Positions 21,831 to 36,020 of a stretch of DNA of 64,000 bases are shown here, piece after piece (position 1 is the first letter of the stretch; every line of letters starts with the position of its first letter). Origin of the DNA: Phaseolus vulgaris (lineage: Eukaryota > Streptophyta > Magnoliopsida > Fabales > Fabaceae); the NCBI RefSeq assembly GCF_000499845.2, contig NC_023751.2, forward strand, positions 37,994,309-38,058,308. Direction: 5' to 3'. The position numbers and the translations under genes are program-made. The notes under the pieces are model-generated. The model was not told the DNA's origin. It worked only from the letters and a program-made list of their open reading frames with translations, and ran no database searches.

Positions 21831-23348
21831 AATACTTAACAAGAATCTAACTCTTTAATTATTTTTCTTATATGTGAGAGACTACGTTGAGTTGAGACTT
21901 AAACCAATATATAATGAAATGTATTAGAATAGAATAAAATAAACATTATACTTTTAAGTATTTCATGTTAACTCTTTTGACTTTAATTATATTTCTCATT
22001 GTAGTTTTATTCGTGTGTGAGTATCTTTCCTAAAAGATGATATTTAAACAATTTAAGTAAAACATAAATAAAGAATCAAAAAATTATTTCATTTCAATCT
22101 TTTCTAATATGGTGAAAATTATTGTAAGAACAATTATTATATAGTCTAATTTATACATTGGAGACAAGGTTAACTTTGATAGCACAATTAGTGTTAATCA
22201 AAGTGTATTTTTCATCATATATTTTTATATCTAATGGAGATTGGAGAGTGGAAATAGGAAAAATGAAAATGAAGTATAGCAAAAACGTTACAAAATATTG
22301 GCAAGCCACTCAAAATATTTTTCCAAACAAATATTAAGAGGAATATCTATGGAGAATCTTTTGTAGATGAGGGAAAATGTGAGAAATCTTTTATCTTTAG
22401 GAGAAGAAATGGAGAGAGACACAGATTTGACGTAGTAAGATTTAAAGAAGTAGTGGATGAAAGAGAGTTGACAAACAACTACAACAAGTAGTTATAGAAA
22501 ACATTAGGTTTAATATACCTATTCATGAAACAAGGAGGAGGGAATGAATAAGAAGGGACATATCTGCAAGAGAAGAAGATAAAAAAATGGAACAACAAAA
22601 TAGTAGGAAACAATAAAAGGATTGACAATCCAAACTACAAGGAAGAGGTAAGAAGAAGCTTTGGAGAAGTAGTTTTACATAGAGGAGGAAGAAGTAAATA
22701 AGTATGCCAAAATAAAAAATGACACACATGTGGAAGAATCACAAGAGGCGGGCATGCCAAACTACAACTCCTTCATAAGACATGTTTTCTCCAAAAATAT
22801 CTAAGCAAAGTTACATCCATACACTTCACTCTGACACTTTTTTATATTCTCTAATAAATCAATCATTTGAGTCACACCATCAATATAAGTAACAAGAATA
22901 AGTTAATGTTTGTCAAGCAAAACCACAACTTTTAATCAATACCTAACTTTTCCTTTTAACATTAACACCAAAACTCACAAAACTTCATTACACCATGATC
23001 AACAAAAACATCATTGAACAACTACCATCTATTATTGAGAATTGCATATTTACCATCATTTTTTCTGGAACCAAGATCCAACACATGCCTCTATTTTCCA
23101 CAATTCGAACAAGATCGTTTAGCCTTTCAATATCAATTTGTCAATCATTGAATACACAAGATGTCACAATGACATTACTTGCTCCCTTTTCTATAGTGTC
23201 AAGTTTAATCTCCCTCCAACTTTTAGATGACTAGGATAAACACACAATCTTTCCAGTAAAAAAAAAATTCTTAAAGGGTTTGCACTAAGCTTGATGACAT
23301 GACCATTTGTGAATTCATATTTTTTTGTAAAGAATAACATAATAAGTT

Positions 23349-23560
23349 GTTAACTTTTCAAACTCAAAATTGGTCACAAGATTCGACCTATCAATCCCTT
23401 TCAAGTCTGGTATGGTGGACCTCACAATTCTAGTATGGTTAACCTCTCAATTCGTTTCCTTTTATAAATAGTAACATACTCAATAGTTGACTTTTCAAAC
23501 TCAAAATTGGTCACAAAATTCGATATGTCAATCCCCTTCAAGTCTGGTAGGGTCGACCTC
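23349..23560. repeat. Spaced 75-bp direct duplication
   Basis: Units at 23349-23423 and 23486-23560 have the same length and a 137-bp period. They share ACTTTTCAAACTCAAAATTG, GGTCACAA, TTCAAGTCTGGTA and GACCTC. No function recognised. Confidence 0.85.
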
Positions 23561-25799
23561 CTAAATCACTTTTTTTCTCATTGTGAATATCGGTACAAGA
23601 ATAAAAATGAATTATTCATTAAATAGAAGGAGGAAGAATGAGAAAAGAAAAAATATGTCAACTTTATACAATCAACAATAAAAATTTAATAAGAGGGAGT
23701 ACTCGGGGTACTTCAACCCATGTACAAAAATTTCTTATGCTAGAGAAATGAGGTTTCCAGGTAAAAATGACCAAAACATAGTCATATTCTGCAAATATAA
23801 TTCTGATAAGTTTAAACCTCTTTTAAAAAATATTAGGATATTAATACATAAATCAAGCTATCTATCAAAACAATCCAGCAACTTAGTAACAATAATTTTG
23901 TAGACTTAAGTACCCAATAAAAAAATAAATTAAGATAAAAAAGAAAAAATAATATCGATCACAATCATTTTATTATTACTAATGTTTTAGTAAAAAATAT
24001 AATAGATAATTTCTTTTCATATCAATCTCTATCTATATATATTTTCAACAACTAATATCTCACTATCATATGTTAATTTTTTTCTTCTACAAATTTAATA
24101 ATTAACGCATGTTTGAATACTTACTCTATCTTATGTGGTTCATGATTTAAAAATCATTATTATTTTTTTACTAATTTCTAAACATATATTTTTGGTAATA
24201 ACGCCACACATATATGCAAATTGTCAAGCTAAATATGCATCCATCGTTAATATCATGAATTATATATAAAGGCAAAGATAAAAATTAATAATTATATAAC
24301 CCGATTATATAATTTTATTTGTGATAATGTGAAGTAAGATTAATAATGATAAGACTCAGTCCTTTAATATAACATTATTAATATTAATTAATTATATAAT
24401 TAATACTAGTACTTAATAAGTCGTATGCTATTGTTAATTTCTCTTCGCATATAGTAAATAATCAATATAATATTTTTAGAAACACAATTATCATTCAGGA
24501 AGACAGTTTAGTTTCAGAAGAACAATAATAATTAACATTAATCACTTGAAATTGATTATATATACATAAAATAACTATAAATTGAATAGAAACATATTCT
24601 CCTGTCTCACACTATTATATTTTTCTTTTATCAACAATAAAAAATAAAATAAATAAAAAATAAAATAAATGAGAATATTAAGATACTCCAACCCATTAAA
24701 AATAGTATTAATGTAAATAAGAGGATTTTAGTTTCCTAATCCTCCAACAATCTTGAATAGAAAAACAAATTCTTCCACAATTAAGCTTCATGCAAATTTG
24801 TGTACAACCTACAATATCTGCATTAAGAAACCTTTCTTCTAAAGAGAAACATAATATATAAAAATGAAGTTAAACAGCGAATTGGAGTTTACTTTAATTT
24901 TTTTAATTGTGTATGTGCATAAAATAAATGAGATGTAATTTTTATGTTAATAAAATATATTTATAGAAACTAGATTCAAAAGAACTTATGAGAAACTCAT
25001 TTTAACTAATGAAAGAAACGTTTAAGCTTCTAATAAGCTTCGTTTTTTTTATTTGTTTTCATAAATTTTAAATTTTAAAGATGTAATTTTTTTTAAAGAG
25101 TGGTATAAAGTAAAAAATGATGTAATGATCTTATCATTGACGTCAAGAAAGTACTCGACCCTTACCTTGAACTTATCCGGTCTTTGCCAATAAAGAGGAA
25201 ACTGAGGAGTATAGTTTAAATATAAAAATAACCTTCTTTTAGGATCTTAGAAGCATTTTAGTTTAAAGAAATTTTTAAAGAAAGAGATGCAGATGGAGAT
25301 GGAGAAAAGGGGACCATGTTGAACACCATTTAAAGATGTGGTAAACTTACATGTGGTTGGGGAAATTTGTAGAAAATGACATAGTATTTGAAAAACCTTC
25401 AAGAAAGCCCAACTATTAGGATGAATTTGACTAGGAACCACATTCATGGCTGTTATATCCTACATTTAAAAGGAGAGAGAGAAAAACAAATGTTGAGCTC
25501 TTTAAAGAAGAACTCATATTTTTTACAAACCCTATCATCAAACATCACAAGTCTCGATCGTAACAAATTCAACCATATTATTAGAGCATATAGTGAAAGA
25601 AGAAATAAAGTCTTATACAAACTCTTTAAAGATAAAATTAAAGAGACAAATGACAGTCTCTCTGAGAATCCAAAAGTACTTGAGGAAGGATTAGAGGAAT
25701 TTTGTCCTTCCTTTTCGTCTTGGCTACACATGGTTCAACAATTTCTAGTACCATGCCAAGAAACCTTTCATTTAATCGCTTTAGAATAACCAATCACGA

Positions 25800-25960
25800 A
25801 CATTCTTATTAGTAATTAATTTAGAATATAAATTAATTAGTAGCTAAAACATTGGTAGTTCATGTTAGATATCAATTTAGAGATTATTTTATAATTTTTT
25901 ATTAATAAAAATTACTTTAAATATTAATAATTAGTGATTACATAAATGTATTTTAAATAT
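25800..25960. repeat. Diverged arm of fold-back element family
   Basis: Contains TTAGTAGCTAAAACATTGGTAG and GATATCAATTTAGAGA, an inverted counterpart of the arm at 26340-26450. It may be an older, separate copy of the same family. Confidence 0.4.
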
Positions 25961-26325
25961 TATATGTTAATACTTATTGTATGATTAGTATTAATTGGTG
26001 AGTTGTAGTTATTGTTATGTTGTAAAAGTTGTAGTTATAATCATGTTATGAAAAATTGTATTGTTTTCATGTGACTGAATGTTAATCTTTCGAAAGTCAT
26101 GATTCATATATATATATATATAGTTTGAGATGTGTTTCGTTTGAAGACTTTATATTTTTTTGTTTTGTACTAATTCTAGCCTCATGTATATTTTATACGT
26201 TTGTCATTATAAAAGCATTAGAATTTTAAAACGTGAACAAACAAGTATATAAATTCTTATACAATAACAAAAAATCATTCCACCTAACTGCAATTTCAAA
26301 ACATCACAAAGCATACTTATCATTA

Positions 26326-26608
26326 TATTAAATTAGAGACCATTTTAGTAACTAAAAAATTAATTTTTATTATTGTTAAATGGTTTCTAAATTGATATCT
26401 ACTTAGCTACCAATGTTTTAACTATCAATTATTTAGTTTCTAAATTTGGTAGAAAAACCGTTGCTATTTAGAAACCATTTAACAATAATAAAAATTAATT
26501 TAGAAACTATTTTTTTTTAATCTATAAAATGATCCTTAATTTAATTACTATAACAACTAATTATTTTTTGTATTTAAAATTAGTTTCTATTTAATGATTT
26601 AATTTGTG
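26326..26608. repeat. Fold-back element (CACTA-derived family, degenerate ends)
   Basis: Two inverted arms meet near 26453. The left arm (TTATTGTTAAATGGTTTCTA) reads back as TAGAAACCATTTAACAATAA in the right arm. The centre, CAATTATTTAGTTTCTAAAT followed by TTGGTAGAAAAACC, matches the centre of the element at 46.65 kb except that no solo LTR is inserted here. The terminal CACTA motif is not preserved. Confidence 0.75.
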
Positions 26609-28141
26609 ACAGATTTATGCAGAAAAATCTCCATAATTTTCAGCTTTAAGAAACTTATAACACCATGCCATTCAACCCCTCATTTCCTTCCATTTGCACT
26701 CCCAATTCCTTTCCCAAATAGACCACTAAAGAAGCTAAGATATCCCCTCTGTGCTGCTGGAAGAGTTTCTGCTTCTCCTTCTCTTTTCCTACTAACACTC
26801 TTCTTTCCCATTTATGTAAATTTATATTTTGAAAATTTTCAAAGAAATTATGCATAGGGATACTTCAATTCTTATTAAAAAAAAACTAAAAAAACCTTAT
26901 GATCTCACCTCGAAAAGAAGACTTACTGCAAATGCAAATCAGCACAACAGATAAGAAAAAAGTAAACAATGTATCCTAACAAAATAACTTAACCCATATG
27001 TTGGATATTGTGTATTAATTTAAGTAGTATATTTTCTTCTTACACATGTTTATAAATGTATTAGTACTTTTTTAGGACATTGCAAAATCAGTATAATATA
27101 TGAGGAATATATTAATGATATGTATACTAGCATATAAAAGAAACATAGTCATATAAAATTCAACTTTTGAAGACAGTAAGAAAAGAATTATGAGTTGAAA
27201 AGATAATAAGGTAAAGTGACATGAATCTTTTAAAATATGGTATCTTGAGATATTAATGATATGCAAATATACTTATCCTAACATACACATGCATCTACCA
27301 CAGAATGCAATATTAAATGATAGCTTTCTCTCATGCTAGAAATTTTTATGCAAAACAAAGATCCACATTCTTCAAGTTACACGATCTCATGTTCTTGCTG
27401 CACAGAATGATCACATGCTCTAAGAAGCCAGTCACTGCTATCATACTTTTTACTTGTTGAGTGCGTGATGTGTTACAACAAACTATAATATTAATCAAAG
27501 CATATATAGCTTTATTAGACAGTAACAGACCTAATTTAGTTGTCAGTAATAGTAATCTCCTCTTCATTAACTGTCAGAATGTACCCAATAAAATAAAATT
27601 AGGGAAAAGTTTATGATAAAAGCATTGCTGCATATGAACATGTTGTTAAAGCTCAGAAATGGTAACTGTGAGATAAATAGTAGTGAGAATGGAAATGTGT
27701 TGTGAAGAGGAAATTAAGCAGAAGAGAAGAGTTGAATGTGTGTGTGAAAATGGGAGGAAGAGGATGAATGAGATGGAATGGAAATGAGGAAGAAAAAGAG
27801 AAAGAGAAAGAGAAAAGAAAGAATACAGCTTGGCAGATGGGTCCAGGCATAATTATAGTCATATAATTTTGCAGTGCAGTGGAAAGCAACAAAAGAGAGA
27901 AAGAAAAGCAACATAAGGAAGTGTAAAACATGAATAAATGATAGAGAAGAGAAGGGGCTGGGAGGGGGGCTGTAGCAGCTAGTGGGCTAAATTTATTAGA
28001 GTGTAGGCAATTGAAGATTGGAAAGCGACCCAACAGGGAGAAACCCCAACGGTTTTCTCAGAGGGTAGTGTAGTAGTGAGGGGATGATCCTAGTGTGGGG
28101 TTTGTTTTCTTTTCATTTTTCGGTAGAACAGAAGAAGTGAA

Positions 28142-28195
28142 TGAATGAATGAATGCAGGAAGAAGGAAAGAAGGAAAGAAGGAAAGAAAGAAAGA
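28142..28195. repeat. GAATGAAT / GAAGGAAA microsatellite
   Basis: Runs of GAATGAATGAATGAAT followed by repeated AAGGAAAG units, purine-only on the + strand. Confidence 0.85.
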
Positions 28196-31100
28196 AGCAA
28201 CAGGGTAGATTTACTTACTTTCTTTCAACCCTTATCTGATCTCATCTCATAAATCTGAACTCTAATATTTACACATATACATATTCTTCTACACCTACCT
28301 AGCCAGCTGCATGCTGCTGCAGCTATTATTTGGCCTATTGCAAATATATATATTGTACTCCTTCTTCTGCCTTCCCCTACCATACTGTGCCCCATATATA
28401 TAGTTATATAAACATCTCAAATGGAATTATTTTGGTAAACTCGCCACCACTGAATAAAGTTCCTTTTCCAGCAATCTGGTTGATTTGTATAATTGCATGT
28501 GTCCCCATTCCCTTACATATGGTCCCACCCCTCTTTCTGTGGTCTCCCTTTATCCTTTGGTTTACCAACTCTGCCTGCTTAATTTCTCCCTTCACTTTGT
28601 CCTATCTATATTGCTAATGCTAAACACTTTTTTCACTATTTTGGTAACCTATTCTCTCCCTTCCCTCTCTCTCTCTCCAATCTACTCCATTCTCACCACC
28701 AAATCCCTGCATAGATCTGCATATCAATGATATATAATAATTAGTCCCTTCCATATTCTCCTCAAAACTTTTAATTAACCCACCCTCTCACTCTCATGGA
28801 TCACCATTCTTTCTCATCACTATTTTAGTTACCAGCAAAAATAGTATTTCAACATTAACTCGCAAGGAAACTGGACCACCATGTGCCACAGTTGAATATT
28901 TTCCCATCAAATTTAACCACACTTTGTAAAATTGTGCATGCAACTTTTGTTATTTAATTACCGTCTCTTCACACATTTATTCATTTGTTTTCAAAAGAAA
29001 CAAAGAAAGTGGTGATATTTATTGGAATCATAGAACTAACAGGTTTGGTTATTAAAGCTGTGAGGACAAACAAACCACTGAGCTGGAAATTGTGTGCGTG
29101 TGCAGTGTGGGGGATGATGATGAGAATACAAGAAAGAAATCTTTGTCTAGTTTATCCTCAACTGTGATGAGATGCACATGAGTTTTTTTAATCAAAAGTT
29201 AAGCTACCATGGCCATGATGCCCTATAAATATTCTTTAGACTTTTGGCACATGATGTGGTATATATGCAAATAAGTTTGAAGCTCCAACTGGAACCATAA
29301 ATTGTGCAGCAAAATAACTTTCTTTACCCTTAATATAATACATCTTTTATGTTTATAGGATTCTAACATGAGTTTTAACATGATTTTTAAGGATAACAAA
29401 ACAAGGGTGTTGATTAATTAGGTCGTTTTCAACATGTTAGTTAAAGAAAGGCAAATATATGAGACTGTCATTTCAAAATTATATTACTATACACTGTCAA
29501 TTTTAAAAGTTATATATAACTAAAGTGGCTTTAATTTGAGACAAAGTATAGCCCAAAAGCATTGATAATGCTCCCTACTTTGTCAATGTATAAATAAGGA
29601 AATAAATGAGGAGAAGAAAAGAAGAGAGAGTCTAATCTCAGGTTGGATTTTGCAGTGTAACATAACATTGGCAAGTGCAGTTGTCTCTCTACAAGACAAA
29701 TTTATGGTTTATATCCTAATTCTTTTCATCCTTCCATTTAAAGCACTCTTACACCAACCTATACTTAAGTTTTGCAAACTTTTCAATTCAAAACGTACAA
29801 ATTTACTGATCAAACATAAAAAATGGAATTTGTACAAGATTCAAATGCATAATTGCACACTGTAGGGTATATATAAAACTTTTCTATTTCTTACTGTCTT
29901 TCACTGTGGTTTCTCAACTATTTTGATCTAAAAGACCAAGTTATAGCGAAAGGTTGTGTTTTTGAATTGGGAAATTCCAAATAATTTGGAAGATATTATT
30001 TTGATAAATTGGAACATAAATGTGACGGGGAAGATATAGAAATATAGAGTCAAAATGATTTTTTTTTTAAAAAAAACCAAATAAATAAATAAGAGATATT
30101 TTATGAATAATATAACCCTATATAAAATTCTCTTTAACCTCCTTACTCTAACGTATAAATATAAAACTTAACCTAACCTATGATACATTCACGTGTAAAT
30201 ATAAACCATTAAAAATAACTCATTCAAACTCCTCTATTTATAAAAAAAAATCATTTAATAATTTTTCAAAAATTTCATATAAATCAGTGGTTCAAGACAC
30301 GAAAAAACTATAAAGCGAAAATGATAGTATAAGAAGGATGGATTTATTTTAAAAGGAGATTGTTAATTATGTTTTATAATATGAAAGTTTTGTTAAGCAA
30401 ATAGGGCAGTGGAGTTGCTGTGCAGCCACCCTACAAAGAGAGAAGGGGGTCCAATGTTTGCATTGAATACTTGGGATATTCATTCTCTACTTATTTCATT
30501 TTTTAAAATTTATTTTTAATGATTTTCTATATATATATCCAACACAAATATTTTACCATTTTAAAATCGTGAATAATAAAGTATAGGATCAACAAATTTA
30601 GATATTTTTCATTCTTTAAAAATATCAAGTTTTTTATTTACAGTATTTTTATTTGATATTACACCAACATTAATAATTATAATTAGTTTATAATATTCTT
30701 ACAATATTGAGATAATCTTAAAACTCTATTTTTAAATTTTTTTTTTTACATTTTATTCTCTTTTGTGTAACGTGTATTCTTATAATCTTACATATTTGTA
30801 TTTGCTAAATTGATATGTACCTACTTTTGTAATTGGAAACAAAAGTGAGAAAAATTGTTTGGATTAAAATAAATAAATGAGTAAATAATTAATAGTTGAT
30901 TTGAATAATGTGACGAAAATAAAAGAATTAAATTGATTAGATATTATAATAAACTATCAAAATAATCATAATTAAAATTGATTAAGAATGAATAATAATT
31001 AAAATATGATTAATTATGAAATAAAATAAATTATAAAATATTAAAAATTTACTTGAAATGGAAATTTAATTTATTTAAGTAATTAATTGAAAATGAGTAT

Positions 31101-33815
31101 TAAATCTCAATTTCAAAATACAGTCGATAATTTAAAAGGTATTTTGACCTTATTATGTTTAGTAAGATTAATAACATGCATGTATATAAAGTGAGCAAGT
31201 TAAAAAAAAATGCATAATTGATTAATTTCAATTCTCACTCCAAATATTTCCATCTTCTAATCTCCTCTTAAAACCAATAATTCAAAAGGTGAACAGTAAA
31301 TAATTGAAGTTAATAATAATTGGCTGTAACACTTTTATTTTAAAATATATACAAGTTTGTAACGTATTTCTCAAATCAATTACATAGTATATTTTGGAAT
31401 AAAAGGATATAATTAAAAGTGTGATAATAATTATAGAATAATAGTGACATTTAGGTTTTTAATAATGATTTTCTTATTTTATTTTATTTTATTTATTTTA
31501 CATATTACATCAGTAGTTGTAAAATTGCAGTGTATCCTAAATTAGTAATGCTTTTCTCATTTTCCATAATTATGATATAGATAGAAGAATAGAGAAAAAA
31601 TGTGGTCCAAACTTCAAGAAATGCATCGAGTTGAAGAAAGCTATCTTCTGAAAAGACAACAATTGCCACCTACCCCTAATTTATTGTCCTCCTTTCTTAA
31701 TGTCATACCATCTCGTCTCTTCTGCAACTATTTTTATTTTCTTCAAATACTTTTCTAACATGCTTTTTTATTCATTTTAAACACTCAAACTTTTTTCCTT
31801 GCCCAAATGTCGGATTTCATAATATATATCTATACATATAATTTTATGATTTTTTAGGTGGATAGGATAATTTTTGGTGTCTTCTATTGATGTTAGTTTT
31901 GTGATACCATATAGGTGATTGACAGTAAAATTTTATACTTGTTGTGTCTGTATCTGAAATGAAATGAAGTGTGTATGTTATTGAATTCGGTTTTGTATAA
32001 GAGTTGAATCAATTCTTAAATTAGTTATATTTTTTTTTATTGTTAAAAATATATATTTATTTACATTGTAAAATATCTATTTAGTGACATATATAAAAAT
32101 ACATACTATTGTAAGTAGCTAATGCAGCTTCTAAAAATATATTACAATTTTGATAGAAAATGGATGAATTTTGTGTGTTAATTTTGTATAAAGAAAATAT
32201 GAAAGATTACAATAGGAATAGAAAGTAAATGAATGAATTATATATATTAATGAATGTGTATACGTGGGTAGAAGGAAGTAAGTTTTTATAAAGATATTTA
32301 AAATTGGAAATATGGCATGTGAAGGAAAAGGGGTCCCCAATAGATTTTTGTGTGATGGTGATGGAAAGTGGGGCTTCTTCATTCAGATGGCAAAGGCAAA
32401 GGCAAAGACATGATCACCTTATATTACTCCTAATTCTCAAACTCTCAATTATAAATTCTAAATTCTAATTCTTCTTTTCTTACTCTTAACTGGAATCTAG
32501 CTACCTAGGCATGCATGCAATTGTTTTCTTTTCTGTCATCCACATGTGCTTTCTGGTGTGACATTTCCTCGGAAAATTCTTGGTAAGTGTTTTTACCAAC
32601 TGTTTCCACTCTAATTCCAGATCCCAACACAACCCAAACCTCTTTTTTTTCATCTTTTCTTTGCTTAATTAACCATCATCTCATTCTATTTCTCTTTCCA
32701 ATTTAATGCCTTCCCACTGCCCAATTAGGGTTTCAATTAATGAAACCAGGAACACAGATAAACACCCTCATTGCCTCTTTCTCATTGCCTCTTTCTGTTG
32801 CATATTATTACATTATCTCCTCTCAAACAAACAAAACTTCAACCTCTTATCTTATTAAACAACTCTCACGGGCTTCTAAAAGTTACTTCTACCTCATGTA
32901 ATGTTTTCAATGTCACATCATTTTCACTATTTTAACTATATCAACTTCCAACTATTGGAGTTTCTTCAATCAATCTCATAATAATAATACTTTTATATTT
33001 TACTATTTATCTCTATTCATCTCACCCCACATAAATAAAAAAATCGGTGAAACCAGAGAAGAAAAGGTAGAGTATGGTTGTGTGCAGAACCATTATTTGC
33101 TTTCACAATAGCTTTTTTTTAAGAGATGATCTCAAGACATAATTATTGGAGTTTCTTTTGAATATGAGGGTAACATAATAGAACAAAAAGGAGGACTTTA
33201 AATTGATTAACTGATATAATATAACGACTAGTTTTCATGCAATCAATCTAAGACAAGTCATAGGTCTCTCTTGTGTCTCCTGCAATTTCATGATGCTATT
33301 TATTGGTACTCTTTTTTATTAAATATGTGTGGCAGAAGCTTTAGAAAAAAGATAAATGTTTTTTTTCATTTAAAAGAAAAATATTACAAGGAGAGTGCAG
33401 AAGAAACAATAAAGAGACTCACACTTATATATGTGATGAGCTGCAACCTGCCAGTGCATAGAATTGTAATTGGAATATGACTAGACACTATTCCTCTTGC
33501 CAAGGCAAATGCAACTTGTTTCATCCTCTTTTCTCTTTTCTATCTCTACAACTTGAGCATGACAATGTTAATCTTTTCACTTTGCTTGTCTATATCATAG
33601 ATTCAAATGTGTAATTTATGGTGATTGGAGGCTCATATAGGCAGCAGATCACAGTGGACCACTTGATGATATACACTACTGGCTACTCATAAACATGTAG
33701 CCAACTATCTGAGTGTAGTTGTAGGTATCTAAGTGATATGCAAAATATTTTATTTTTCAGATTTTCGATAAGCTTAAGGAAAAACAGAAACGTTTGTTTC
33801 AGTACCTGTGTTCAC

Positions 33816-33818
<3 letters not shown>

Positions 33819-33859
<41 letters not shown>
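33819..33859. repeat. (AT)n microsatellite
   Basis: An uninterrupted AT dinucleotide run of about 41 bp. Shorter AT runs occur near 40883, 41309, 50562 and 63436. Confidence 0.95.
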
Positions 33860-33861
<2 letters not shown>

Positions 33862-35931
33862 GAAAACAAAGAAAGTAGTAGAGTTATAATTATTCCCTAG
33901 CTTACCCTTGTCTCTCCCAAAGACCAAAGATACACGCAGATCTGATCATGTATATTTATGACATTATTTATTTTCGTGGTTGTCTATGTATCTATCTATA
34001 TATAAAAGAAGACAAGTGATTATTAATTTTGTTCAATAATGTGTTCAACTATATCTCTTTGTCTTCATACATAGTTAACTAAATACTGATTTCAGGTGAG
34101 CCACTGCAGAATTGAAATTACTTGTAATAAGTACACCAATACAGCACCTCTCTCAGTGCTGTTCAACATATATTTCTATGAATGAGCACCATGTTGAAGT
34201 ATCTGTTGACTGATTAATTGAACGTGCATGCAGAGAGGGTTTATGAATGAACTGGGTAGGTGTTAAATATGGTTAAATGTTGTGGAAGAGATTTTGTTGA
34301 TAATTTGAAAAAGAGAGTGATGAGTGATGAGTAGTAGGTATTGAAAGAAAAAAAAGTGAGGTGCAGGGGAGCAGGGAAGTTAATGATTAGTTTTACTCAC
34401 ACTCATCGCTTACAAAAGAAATGGTTAGTTCAGATTGCATTCATTTCGACTTTCACCTATTTCTCCCTCTTCCTACTTAGAAACAACTGTTAATTATGTT
34501 TTTGGCTTCACACAACTACATATTTAAAACCTACTTCTTTTCTTCAAATGCCAATCTTTCAAGTTTAAATATGTTACAAAAACATTGATGAAAGAGGAAT
34601 AATTCACTGAAAAGGACTAATCTAGCACGATGTCAATAATAATAATAATAATTTATGATTAAATAAAAAAATATAAACCTATTTTAAACTATCAATATAT
34701 GTTATTTTTTTAAAAAAATTCTCACTGACATAATATATTAAAGGGTAATATTTTAATCATATTTTTTTATTTTTTAATTTAAAATATTATTATATTATGA
34801 TAATAGGTTGTCAAGAAGTGAATGTGATTTGTTTTTTCAATGTAAAAATATCAATATATATATATATTATACTCATAATATTATCCAGCGGTATATATGT
34901 AATTCGAAGATAATAAAACCATCTCTTCGTATAGTTTTGTGGATAATTTTTTTATTGTTTTCGAAATGTTCATAAATTAGAGAGCTGATTTTCAAAGTAG
35001 ATTCGTTTTTTTATAGATTAAAAAATTAAATATCCTGTTCATTTACTGCTTTATTATTGTTTTTCGCATTAATTTTTAGTGATATATATATCATGTCTTC
35101 TGTTTTGTTGAAAACTTATGGTTTCTTTAAGAAAATTGTTCTTAAGCAAAGACTAAAGATTTTATTAGACAAAGTTTTTTAAAATGTTGTGGCAAAAAAG
35201 TCTCAAAAAGAAATTGGAGTGAAACCCATGTCATGATTCTATTAAAAAAAATGAAACCTAAAATGGCCTAGCAACTTTCGAAAACTTTATCATAGCATAA
35301 CAAAAACAACTCTATATATATTAATAAAAGTATAATAAATATTTTGAATAATTTGTTTGTAGTTTGTACACAGAAATTATAGCACTCTGCATAAAATTTT
35401 AATATCAGCGTTTATAAATCTTATAATTAATTTATTACATTTAAAGTAATCTTTTATTAATTTGTCTCACTTAAAGTATAATGATTTCTTCTGTTCATTT
35501 ATAATGTCACGTTATGTTTGAGTGGTAAATCTTGTTAAGTAAAATAATTAATATTGAACTATTTTTTATAGGAAATTGCATTAGAGTTATCTAATTAATA
35601 TTAAATTTTTATTATTAATTGTGTTAGCAAATTACTTGGAGAAATAAGTAATATATATTAAGAGTGACCTTATTTATTTATTTATTTATTTATTTATATA
35701 TATATATTATATAGGAGGGTTATAATATATAGTAGTCTGGAATTAAGAATTAAGAGTGAGAGGATGAAGAGTTTAAAAAAAGAAATGATATATTAACCAC
35801 TTGTATTACTTTACTATCCTATTTTTCTGTCTAAAACTTATAGTAGTTTATGAAATGACAAAAATAACATTTTCTCGTATTATTAATAACAAGTTGTATA
35901 TTGGAGTAAGTTGTCAAAATATCATTACTCT

Positions 35932-36020
35932 TTTCGATTAATCATGACTTTTTTTTGTGAGGTTAGTGATTATTCGTTTCGATTAATCATGACTTTTTTT
36001 GTGAGGTTAGTGATTATTCG
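35932..36020. repeat. Perfect tandem duplication, 44-bp unit
   Basis: TTTCGATTAATCATGACTTT through TGATTATTCG occurs at 35932-35976 and again at 35977-36020, differing only by one T in the T-run. The near identity points to a recent duplication. Confidence 0.95.

Larger units (their letters stand above)
21222..25790. other. AT-rich gene-free region
   Basis: No gene I can support. It holds the right copy of the flanking repeat, a spaced 75-bp duplication at 23.35-23.56 kb and, at 25388-25789, a 133-codon frame I do not recognise. The rest is AT-rich sequence with short chance frames. Confidence 0.5.

Noticed and set aside
27653..28033. 126-codon Ser/Phe/His-rich frame on -
   Set aside because: Comes from a purine-rich + strand tract (GAAAGAGAAAGAGAAA); composition explains it and no family is recognised.
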